This document shows, piece after piece, positions 1 to 46,400 of a DNA stretch of 64,000 nucleotides. The notes under the pieces are model-generated. The model had not been told where the DNA came from. It was given only the letters and a program-made list of their open reading frames with translations, and did no database searches. Both the position numbers and the translations under genes were made by a program. Source of the stretch: Mastigias papua (Eukaryota > Cnidaria > Scyphozoa > Rhizostomeae > Mastigiidae); the NCBI GenBank assembly GCA_964019165.1, contig OZ025279.1, forward strand, positions 2,106,501 through 2,170,500, read 5' to 3'. The stretch's first letter is position 1, and each line of letters starts with the position of its first letter.

Positions 1-465
1 ATAGTTTTGCTCAAAATGATCTTAACAAAGTGATTACGGACTTATTTGATCAATTCTGGTATGGTGCATCTGGTAAAAACAGAAATTACCTAAAAATGCG
101 AATTTTGGGGGCTTGTAGGGTGACATTGCTATATATGCTCATTTTGGCCTAAAACACTATATTTAACATAATTTTGTTCAGAATGACCTTAATAAAGTGA
201 TTATGAACCTATTTGATCAATTCTGGTATGCTTCATGTGATATAAATGAAAATTACCTAACAATGTGAATTTCTGGGGCATTTAGGGTGAAATTGCCAAA
301 TATGGTCATTTTGACCTAAAACACAATATTTAACATATTTTTGCTCAAAATGATCTGAATACAGCAAAAATAAACTTATTTGATTTATATCTATAAGGTG
401 CATCTGGTAAAAATAGAAAATACCTAACAATTTGAACTTTCGGAGCTTATACGTTGATACATAGA
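1..465. repeat. Tandem array of ~167-bp units (about 2.8 copies), running in from the left edge
   Basis: Three diverged copies of one unit lie head to tail, starting near 2, 171 and 337. Each begins with TTTTG(C/T)TCA(A/G)AATGA, continues through a conserved TTATTTGAT stretch, a GTGCATCTGGTAAAA-like stretch and AATTACCTAA, and ends with a block like ATTTTGGCCTAAAACAC followed by ATTTAACATA. The third copy decays after about 460. No coding potential is seen. It could be the end of a satellite array or tandem repeats inside a larger transposon; only the part inside the window can be judged. Confidence 0.8.
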
Positions 466-1080
466 ACCGCAAAGTATTGCTGTGCAACAGCAATGTTATG
501 CTGGCATACTACGAATGACAAATCCTATGTACAATTTTTATAATAATACCGAATTTTTGCTGAGCTTTCATATTCTTCAATTCTGTCGATTTTGAGCCTA
601 AGAGATTATTCTTAACTTAATCTAAAATCTCATCGACTTTGGGCATTGTTATTCATATAGATTACATTATAATAATAAAAGGTCTGTAACAGATACTCCC
701 CTTAGAATTACTGTGTCGCATCACAAAGTAATGACTCCCTGACAGGACAAATCACACTCACACCTTTCTATTTTCCATAAACCTCGCATAGATAAACGAT
801 CTAAGTCTTCATGAAGCTCGAGGATTGCATTATTCTTAAACGATTCTTAAATATAAGCGATGTTGAGTCTTAATATTTTTATAGACTATATTCTTATAAA
901 AGTGTATAGACATGAACACAAGATGAAATGTAGTGCTTGTGGCTGTTTGGATCACATAGCTCGATTGAAACTTCACCATGGTGTTCCCAGTAATCTTGTT
1001 GTCAAGATAACTATTTAATAATAGCTCTCTATTGCTCTCCCTGATAATTTTCCATTTATAACAGTGAAGCACAAGTTTAA
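466..1080. repeat. Spacer with copies of a dispersed A/T-rich repeat
   Basis: No gene is recognised. Positions 476-494 form a perfect short palindrome (ATTGCTGT, GCA loop, ACAGCAAT). Around 571-640 and 835-915 are stretches resembling TTCTTAAATNTAAGCGAT and GAGTCTTAATATTTTTATAGACTATATTCTTATAA. The reverse complement of 835-915 matches 38983-39055 almost base for base, with a looser copy at 47285-47395. This is a dispersed repeat family of unknown class. Confidence 0.6.
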
Positions 1081-2050
1081 CACCATTGACCTGTATCCTA
1101 CTTCAACCGTTTCTACCACAATTCTGTTCGGCAATTTCTACTATTGGTAAGCAAACCGCCTTAAGACTGATATTACCAGGTTAAAGTTTATTGAAAGTAC
1201 TATCAAGGTACTGCTTTTGGACTTGGAATTTACAGAAAGATTATTCAGTACAGAATGTCGCATGGCTCTCAATCGGATTGACTCTTTATCGTACAGCTTC
1301 TTAAAGATTACTCTCATTTTCACGTCTACCATCTGTCCAGTAGGTGACAGAACAGGTCAAGCTGTGCCAAACCGCATTACCGGGGCCCCTTAAACTCGAT
1401 TGTTTTCACCAATCTGCATGCAGGGCATTACCTACAGATACGAATTTATCACCCCCAAATATGCGAAAAAATTGCAGTTAGGATGGTAGTGTGCTGACAT
1501 TATAATGATATGTGGCAAAAAAGTCAAGCATAGCCCGATATTTATTGGATATTCACTAGCGCTAAGTAAAATAGATAATCCGGTCAAAGAAAAATATCTC
1601 AAAGTAGTATTTATAACTATCTGCCAGAAGCAAAAAGAATTTTTTAGTTACGTTCAACTGGTTACCTGCAAGGCATATCTTAGTTATATGATATTTCTCC
1701 ATATCATCAATTCTACTGGGTTTTCGAACACCTCCAGTTCGCAGGAAAAACGAAAGTAGGCACATTCAAACCAGTCTTACACGAAATCGGCAAAAGATAA
1801 TTCAATAATTCAAAAAGCGTATTGCAGCTCAGTTTATTGTGCATTTAAGAGCAGTGAGCATTTGCAGATGCAGAAATATGCAATTTTCACTTTTTCCCGC
1901 CTCTGGGCACACTGTGCACTGGTGCATTGGTAAATTGCAGTTGACGTCGTAAACAGTGTTAGACCATAAGTACTTTTGAATGGGATTTGATGCGCATACT
2001 GTTGTGAATGAGCACATGTGTTCAGGAGGCTTTTTACATCTTTGCATAAA
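1081..2050. other. Upstream spacer, no gene recognised
   Basis: Only short open frames occur on either strand, up to about 84 codons, and none has recognisable family motifs or flanking splice sites that join to a known gene. I see no RNA gene or clear promoter element. Confidence 0.5.
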
Positions 2051-2250
2051 CATAGGAGGCACAGGGAAGTGGAGGACTGCACCCAGTTTGGGCAGAAATC
2101 TATTACCTTCAGGCTTTCTTCAGAAAAAAGATTTTTTCCAAAGATAGCTCCAGCTTAGAAGGGCTAGGCGAGAACTTATTCGGACAAAATATTATTGATT
2201 CGACTATACAATTTGCACCCCCTAAAGTTTAAGCCCTCTACGCCCATGCT
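2051..2250. repeat. Dispersed repeat copy, related to 42486-42656
   Basis: The segment runs through a CACCCAGTTTGGGCAGAAATCTAT-like block, TTTCTTCAGAAAAAAG, a GGGCTA block and CAATTTGCACCCCCTAAAGTTTAAGCCC. The same order of blocks is seen at 42486-42656 (CCCAGTTTGGGAGAAATCTA, TTTCTTCAAAAAAAAGGG, CAGTTTGCAGCCCCCTACTGTTAAAGCCC). It is therefore a copy of a non-coding dispersed element, perhaps a MITE, with ends not clearly defined. Confidence 0.65.
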
Positions 2251-2409
2251 CCTTTGTAAAACGAGTTCAATTTGCCAGCAATCCAAGATGATTAAATATG
2301 ATATCACTATGATTGCCGTCACGTCTATATATGACCTTGTTTCCATTTACCTCTCAAGTTTGCTCTCAAGAAACAGATTCTGAAATTGAACATGCATTGT
2401 ACAACAGGC

Positions 2410-2599
2410 CAGTGGCGTGCTGAAGAGCTCTTTAGCGGACTGTAGCAAAAGGACTTTACCGACAGATTTCAACAAGGCACCAAAATTACCATCAGACCAT
2501 GATAACTATACCAATTTTACCGACGAGCCAAAAAATTACGGACGGTTTCTTCAAAAGTGGGGTGTGACACTCCCACACCCGTACATCGGCACGCCCCTG
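2410..2599. mobile_element. hAT-like MITE, 190 bp
   Basis: The ends are CAGTGGCGTGC and, at the right, GCACGCCCCTG, inverted repeats with one mismatch and the CAG start typical of hAT elements. The 8-bp flanks (2402-2409 and 2600-2607) match at only four positions, so the target duplication is decayed. Internal motifs such as AATTACC, the AGTGGGG block and CTCCCACACCC recur at 4559-4813 and about 41860-42085, giving at least three related copies. Confidence 0.65.
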
Positions 2600-3097
2600 T
2601 AAGTAGCATGTTCGTTCGAGGCCTTATTATTTGGGAATTAGACAAGACATGTTAGCTGTATCTCTTTCTATTCGTAATAGCAGACCACGTTAAAAGTAGT
2701 CTGGCCCTAGTATTTTACTTAGTTTTTAAGGGAAATTGATCACTTTACATTTCAGTGAAAATGTGGGGTATTTGGCGTGGACCCTTCAAGAGGCTTTTTG
2801 GTCACGTCACACTTACTATATCAATCAAAACTAACTTGATTTTGGCAAAGCTTTAGAACAAGTTAAGATCGATTAAAAGGCCGCTCTTTTCATACGCCTT
2901 GTCGTCCAACTGGCATTCAAAGTATGGAGATAATATGTAAAGTGTGACTTCACTCGTCAAAAGTAATAGCTCTTGAATGCTTTGCTCAAATTCAATGGAA
3001 TTTTCAGATGCTGACAGAACAAGCTAACGATACATGGAAGTAATGACTGCGGAGGAGATGAGTGGCAGAGAGGCAAAACCAAAACAGACTTAGGGGA

Positions 3098-38645
<35,548 letters not shown>

Positions 38646-40468
38646 ATCAGCAGAGGCCAACATGTCAAGAAATTAATCATAGAAATATCTACGGAAACAA
38701 CAGTGTCTTATATTGTAAATATTCTGAATTGTAGAGTGATTTATCAATAATTCATATTAGCAAGTATACTTAGCGCATTCTCTTGTTGCACACGTTTTAA
38801 AATTCTGCGTCTGCAGGTCCTTCCTCTAAGGCAACCTGTCATGTTTTCTTTCAATTCTATGAAGCTGTTGCCGAGAAAACCAACATCACACTATCTTGAT
38901 CCTGTCTGTGTTATTCTTTCGTGTTATTCTGTCACCTATCCTTCTACGCTATTTTGCAGCTTTATCATCTTGTGTAACACACTTTTTTGTAAGAATATAG
39001 TCTATAAGAATATCAAGGCTCAAAATCGCTGAAATTTAAGAATAATTTAAGAATAGTGCACCGGTCAAGCTTTATCGAGGCTAAGATTTTTTGCTTATTT
39101 GAGTTTTCTTTGGAAAACTAAACAATTATGAGCTTCACTTATCGGGTCTCTGAGTCATTACACTATAATGTGACTCAGCAACTCTTCGATGAGTATCAGC
39201 TACACCCTTTTCATAATAAGATTTTAATTTATACAAGTATTAATGCTCAAAATCACTAAAATTTAGGAATAATTTAGGAATTATTGGGGTCAAAATCAAA
39301 AACTTTAAGAATACTGAGACTCAGTGGAAAGTTAGATATTCTTATAAGGAATGTGTTTTTTCTGCGTTATTCTTTTACGTCATTCCTTCATGTTGTTCTT
39401 TTGCTTTATCTTTCTGCATTGTTTTTGCGTTGTTCTTTTGCGTTATGCTCTTACGCTGTTCTTTTGTAGTCCTCGTCTGCAAATTCCTTTTGCGCTGTTC
39501 TTTGGCATTATCATCCAGTGTTATTCTTCTGCGTAACTTTTCTTTATTCGTCTTTCGACCATTCTAATTTTTCGTCTAGACAAGAATGAGAAAACACGAG
39601 AGAAACTTCCTACTTTTTTTGTTGATAATATCTCATGCACTTATGATTGCTTTTAGTGAATTTAATGAAGCAATTAGATCATATTTGAAAGGGTCGTAGA
39701 TATATTGCATTTACTTAATCAATTTATGCTTTCATGGCCAGCTATACCTAGAAATTCCTTATTTCAAATGTCCGTTCGTATGCTTGCATAGGATAAAAGG
39801 CATTGCGGAAGATGGTATCGGCTGATATAAAATATGTTTAGGTCTTGATCTTAGCAAGTTTTGTTAGAATACCTGTAGCATATGCACAATAGTGTTATTT
39901 GCTTTACTACTAGCAGTAGTCTTGGCAGTTGGAAATTCAAGAAACTTTTTCGCATTTCGCTAAAATTTTCCTCAGTAGATATTTGCCTTAATACTGCTTT
40001 TGCTTAGTTGGTTTTCAAGAATCTACGCCGGGAAAGACGCCATTTAAGCGTGGGTCTGTATGATTTCGCAAAATTGCTCTGGTCACTCACAAACAGCGTA
40101 AAAGTAAAATGAGGTGTTCAGCAAACAGTTTTAGGTATTCCATGTTGCTGGTAATTCGTCCAGGTTGTGTTTTCTTAGAGCAATTTACGTAAAAACCATT
40201 TGCTGTCCCAGAATGGTTGTGAAATCTTTTATATATAATAAAAACTCCCTCAAGGTCCGAGGATGACTCAGCTAAATATCCCCCTGACAGTGCTTGTGGA
40301 GGAGCCCCTTTGATGCTCGTGTCTGCATAACGTGACCAGGGAAACAGTGTAGTATTATTCAATATGGTAGACGAGGCCCATGAGGATTCCTTGAATAAGA
40401 CAATGATTTGCATAAATCCTTTACAGAAAATCGCCGCTACGTACCTGCTTAGTTCATTGAGTGTTTAG
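38646..40468. other. Spacer between PI4KA and the PTCHD gene, with dispersed repeats
   Basis: The first ~100 bp are presumably the PI4KA 3' UTR. At 38983-39055 and 39240-39320 are copies of the dispersed repeat also seen at 571-915 and 47040-47395. At 39345-39545 is a T-rich stretch in which TTCTTTTGCG(T)-like units recur. The minus-strand frame 40087-40413 (108 codons) is open but shows no motif I recognise. The PTCHD promoter should lie here; I see no clear TATA box. Confidence 0.55.
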
Positions 40469-43400
40469 ATGGTTAGCAATAAGGTTGCTGAAGTTAGTCT
40501 TGGTAAAAAGTCAATGAAAATGACTGCAAGTGAGGAAGGTACATCTCAACGGAACTGCTGCAATCGATTGACGGATTTTATAATTGGAAAATTCGAAAAC
40601 TTCTTTTTTGGGTAAGTTGATTTGCTTGTGATGAATATAGCAGGACATTTTGAGTGGACAAAAACTAAGATAAAATACACTGGAAATCAACCGACAAAGG
40701 GTCGCTATAAAACTTAGTAAGTTACCATAGTAAGAGGTGTCATATGACAGTTAAAATAGAACTTGAAATTCCAATAATTTAGCGATAATAATTGATTTCA
40801 TCCTCTAGCCCAGAGTCAATTCCATGCAAACTGTTAAGTGAAGGTACTTCAGAGAACAAGTGTAGTTCAACGACGAGCGCTAAAAGAGAATTTAATGTTC
40901 CCCGGAGATCCTCCGGCCCAAGTTACGCTTGGGTAGAAATGATGGATCGTTTGAGTTAACTTATGTAAGCCCTACTTAAGGTTTTGATTGAGGATTAGAA
41001 ATAAGTTTTTTGTTATTAGTAGGCAACCATTATGCCATCAGAAATGTGTGAAGAAAATAGGGACAGTCATTTGTGACACAGGCAACTGAGTTATATTTAC
41101 AGTAGTATAGGCCTAATTGTACGAATATGGGACCCAGTAGTTATTTTGCATGACGATTTCACGATTTCAGCCTATGCTCTAAGGTGTAGACATTCTTTCG
41201 TGGCATTTGTGGCTGAAGGTCAGGACTGCTGGCCATTACTAATAAGTTACTACTAAGAAACGGAAACGGCGACGTAAGCTGTTGAAATCGAGTCATTTTC
41301 AAAAAAAAGTATCGTGTCCTATTTCTTATTCGTTTCGTTTATTGATTAGAATTGGAAAAACAATTGGAAAATGGCCATTAGTAACAATACTTATTGGTCT
41401 TGTGGTTGCTGGGTTATGTGGCATCGGTATGCTAAAATTTGTGCAAGAAAACAGAGGTGAAAAATTATGGAACCCTCAAGATTCGGAAGCTCTAGCTCAT
41501 AAAGCGACTGTAGAGAGCAGATATCCTGTTGCATCAAGGTTAAATGTTGCATTGCTGGAGAGCAACAATGTGCTTACAAGCCAACTAATTAAGGCCGTGA
41601 GTAGACAATTTTACTTTGATTCTCAATTTTTGCAGTAGATTTTGAATTGCATACGTGTGTTTCCTTGTTTGATTTTATTGGTTGTTATGAAGGAAATATC
41701 AATTGAAAATGAGAGGAAGTAATTAGAGGCACACAGCATACTTCTCTTATGAAATTGTGCGTAAAGTATTTTCTTTTTTACTTTCAAATTCAAACCATTC
41801 ACTTTCTGAACTTTTATAAGTTAGGTATGGAAGAGTTTGAACCAAGTGCACCAGCATTTTTGTCACCTCACCAGTAGCTTGTCAAATTACTTTTGATTCA
41901 GAGAATGTAACTAAAGAAATTCACCAACAGGTGTAAACAAGTCACCTTAGTTACCAACAAGGCCCTATAATTACCAATGAGGCCGGATTATTATATAAGC
42001 TTTTTCTGATAAGACAAAAAAATATCAATGGCCTCTGCAAACGCAAGGGTTATTGCACTCCCACACCCCCTACTTTAATATGCTTCTGATTGCATGATGC
42101 ATTGTTATGCATTTTTATTTTCATTTTAGCATTTTCCTTTTTTCATACCTTTAATTTTGGATTTGGATTCACACAAAATATTTCCAATTTTTTATGGTCT
42201 TTTGATTTAATATGAATGCATTGGTAGCTTGTGTCAAATGGTTAACTATTCTACAGCATTTACTGAGCCTTTCTAAAGTATTTGCCTACAGGGATGTAGG
42301 AACCAGGGGGGCCAGAGGGGCCATGCCCCCCACTTTTCACAAACTATGCAGAAGTGCCCCTTTTGAAGCCCAAGATGGGCATGGTAATGTGCCCCTTTTA
42401 GCACTTGCCCCCCCCACTTTTTAGACGCTTCCTACCTCCCTGTTTGCCTAGGGAGGAGTTGTAGTGAACATATACATAAATATATGAGGCATAGGGACTG
42501 GAAGGGCTACAGCTCTCCCAGTTTGGGAGAAATCTATTTCATTTGGGCAGTTTCTTCAAAAAAAAGGGCTAAACAGCACCCCATTTGGGCAAAATGTCCA
42601 TGATCACAGTGTACAGTTTGCAGCCCCCTACTGTTAAAGCCCCCCTTGCCCATGAATGAATCACTGTGGCTTTGAATTTAAAGCACTCATTCAGTTGTAT
42701 TTTTCTGTCCTTTTAGTTAGTGCAGTTGTTTTTTGACTCTAGATCTTAGTTCTTGATCAAAGGATAAAAAGCATGTTGAATGGTACTGACAAAGAGTGGG
42801 GCACTATATGCTACAGGTGTGCTGTTGCTGTTGTTGCTCTTTTTGGTTTAAAATTGAATAAAAAGTGAATGACTTAATTTTTAAAGCTATAGAGATCAAT
42901 TTAATCTAAATGATGAGATGATTTATCAGAAGTGATTTGTTCAATCCTATCATAGCTGCATGTTCCTTTAATTTGCCAGTACTTTAACTGCCATGGCAAC
43001 AACATATTATACTAAAGTTCTGTTCATTTATTTTTTAGCTGTATATTTGCTTTGACCATTAATAAAGTATTGACACAACAAATTTACCATCAACTATCCT
43101 ATCATTTCCATTTTTTCTAAAATTGGTTCTGACATAGTTATGGTTATCAGACTTGACAGACATACATATTTCACAACCAGACAGGCACTTTTCAATGTAT
43201 CAATTTTCCTCAGATGCTGATATTTATTGCAAATCATTTTCACAGGCAGGGTCCAATATGCCAAGCTGGTGATATTTTGGAAATTTGGGGATATAATGAG
43301 ACCACTATAAATAACTTAACTGATGCTCAGGTTCTTCTTGATATCAATAAATCCCCGTTGATGAGGTATGATAGTTGAATTTCATTTTTTACATATAGGT

Positions 43401-46400
43401 TTGCTACATTAAGTCAAACCTATTGGGTAGATCACCTTAGTTTTCAGCTGTATTTTTCTTTTGTGCTATGTTTTCTTGTTGGATTGTGTTTCTTGTAAGT
43501 CTACTGTTGTAGCCATGGGCATACAAGGCAGGGGGGCGGGGTACTTTACAAAAGTCATGAGTTCATTCAGGTGGATAATATGACAGTACAATAGAACTGG
43601 TACAAATTGAATTTGAACCACCTCAAGGATCAATTTTAGGCACTGTTTTGTTTACTCTGGGGTCAATCTGGGGGGTGTATTTCATTTTGAGCAATATTTT
43701 GTGGAAATAGCTGCTTCCCTATATGGCTAGCCAACAATCAACTCAAGAAGCCATTTTCCATCCTGACTGCTTTTCTTGTTCATTCTGGTAGTCAGTTTGT
43801 AGCCATCTTAGTTAGACATTCTCCTATGCCCACAACTGCAACAAATCTACCTGCTAACTTTTGGTTGATATTTCAGTCTTGTCACTGGCAAACAGATGGT
43901 TCTGGATCGTATTCTTGGGTCTATTCAAAGAGATAGTTCATCAAAGATCATTTCTGCCAAAGCTGTAACATCAACATACTTCATTAAAAATCAAGCAAAG
44001 TATGACAAAAGTACAGGACAGAATGTAAGAGAAGTACAATTTTGTTTCACTTTTGGATTTGTCATAGTTTCCTGTGTATACATAGTGTTCCACTCCTATC
44101 TTGATTGTGATGTACTGTCAGTTGTCTGCCTTTATTTGGCTGACTTAATTTTATTCCAATATTTGTCAGTCATTTGCTAGTTCACAATTTCATTTTGTTG
44201 GCAATTTGTACCATCACTTTGCTGCAAGGTTTCATTATCATTGTGTCATTTTCAGGAAGATGCAAGTGGAAAGCAATGGGAACAGGAATTTACCAAAGTT
44301 GTAAAGAACTTTGACAATGAAAACTCCATATATAAAATGTATTATTACACATTAACATCGTAAGTACATCATTATAGTATAGTTCACAAAGGGATGATGA
44401 TCATAGAAAGTAACACAATTTCTTTGTACCTGAGCCCCCTTTCTCTACTACCCATACACCCGACCAGAGTTATTCTGAGCAAAATTTATAATTTGTAATA
44501 AACTATTTAAGAATTGAATTCCTGAGAATTTTTCCCATTTCTTGGAATTGGCAATTCTCATGAAAATCTGATTCATTTACCACATTGCAATGATTAAAAA
44601 ACTGGGTATTTTTCATGTTGTTATAAGAATTGACTTGATATGAAATTTCTTCTAAGGTTAAGTTTGATCCAGGTTTTACTTTTAGCCTGCATCTAAAACT
44701 TTCTCCCAAATTCATCAGCTTTAATTTCAGCTTCCATCAGCTTTAATTTCAACTTCCAACTGCCTTTTTCACACTCCAAGGAAAGGCAAGAAGGCAACAA
44801 ATCCAACCAGGAATAGTGCCTGCATCCAACAGAATAGTTAATTCATTTTATATTTCAGAGAAAGAGAGCATTTGTATAGGGATTTACATATAACATGTAT
44901 ATGTAGTTAATTTTGCTTTGTCATGCCTTTAGATTTCGTGAAGCATCTGGAAGTGCTATAACTGGTGACATTGGAATTCTGTCAATTGGGTATTTCCTCA
45001 TCATTGGCTATCTGGCTATTATGTTAGGAAGATTCACACGTATAGAGCATAAGGTTTGTTTTTAGTGTTTCTATAATGTTTCAAGCCTTTGGCTTGTATA
45101 CTAGTTATCTGGTATTATAAATGTAGACTTTTCAACCATTGTTATCCTTTCAAGTTTTTCCCAGTGGATCTAGTTCTATTTCCACCAGCTTGAAGGTCTT
45201 GAAGAAACGTCTGTGGTTGATAACTTTCTGTTGGTTAATTTGTGCATATTCTTTTTTCTCAAGGCTTGGCTAGCAGTAATTGGTGTGCTCTGTGTTGGAT
45301 TGGCAATTCTTGTTGCTTTTGGGCTCTCAAGTGCGTTTGGATTTTTCTATGGACCAGTCCATTCAATTCTCCCATTTTTGATGCTAGGTATGACAGAATT
45401 TTCTTGATTAATCACTCATTCTCACAACAGTTTATGTTTCTGAGAGCTAATAAACCAATTTGGTTTAAATCATTTTGTTATTTTTGAGAGTCATCACATT
45501 TTCTTTGTACATGTGTAATGTCTTATGAATATTGCTGTTCCTGCATGACCCCTTGTCCATCCAGCTTGATCAAGCATTGGTAGTAGCCAATTGCATGATC
45601 ATAAGTTTTGATGGAGACTTTTCTGGGTATGTGCTGGGTTACCTTGTCAGCACCACTTCCTCCTCCAGACTGAAACCAGCTTTGTGTCACGCTAGCAAGT
45701 AGCATCAACCTTGGAATCTTTGATAACCTTCGTTTAGGTCAGGAAATTTGTATGGAATTGGATGTCACTCTGATTGTGTTCTTGACTGATTTTGATATTA
45801 TTTGATTTGAATTGATTTGAGTTGATCAACCTATTTTACATCAATGCTTTCATCTAGCTTACTAGACACAATTACATGCAAAATGAACAAATCAATATAG
45901 ATAAATAAAACTAAATGGATAAGTCTAGAACTAATTTAAAACTATAGACAAAGATTAAAGTTTGGAGTTGTACTACTCTAATGTGATTTAACCATTGGTA
46001 AAAATTAATTGATCGAAAATTTTCTCCTGTCAGGTATTGGCGTTGACGACGTTTTTGTAATAATACAGTCCTATGAGAACACAGTCAAGGAATTGCCAAA
46101 AGATGCAACTGTACCGTATATAATGGCAGCCACAATGAAACATGCGGTAACATAATTGAACGCTTGTTGTTTCAATACTTTTTATTATCATGATTTTTCT
46201 ATCATCCAACCGTAAGTAAGATCGATTTATATTGGAAGTTATGCGTAAATAACTGAAATGCAGGGTCAGCTTGGACCATCATATATTGTCTTGGTATTTG
46301 TTACTTTTACAACAGAAAGTTTCTGTTTGTTAGGTTTGGAGTTCTCCCCGGCGAATTTGACTTTTAACAACCTCCCTCTACCACCCTATGCTCTTCGAAT

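Noticed and set aside
2417..2602. 61-codon plus-strand frame as a gene
   Set aside because: It lies wholly inside the hAT-like MITE at 2410-2599, whose relatives at 4559-4813 and 41860-42085 do not keep the frame.
40087..40413. 108-codon minus-strand frame upstream of PTCHD as a divergent gene
   Set aside because: No recognisable motif, no splice partners and no clear promoter; kept only as a note in the spacer entry.
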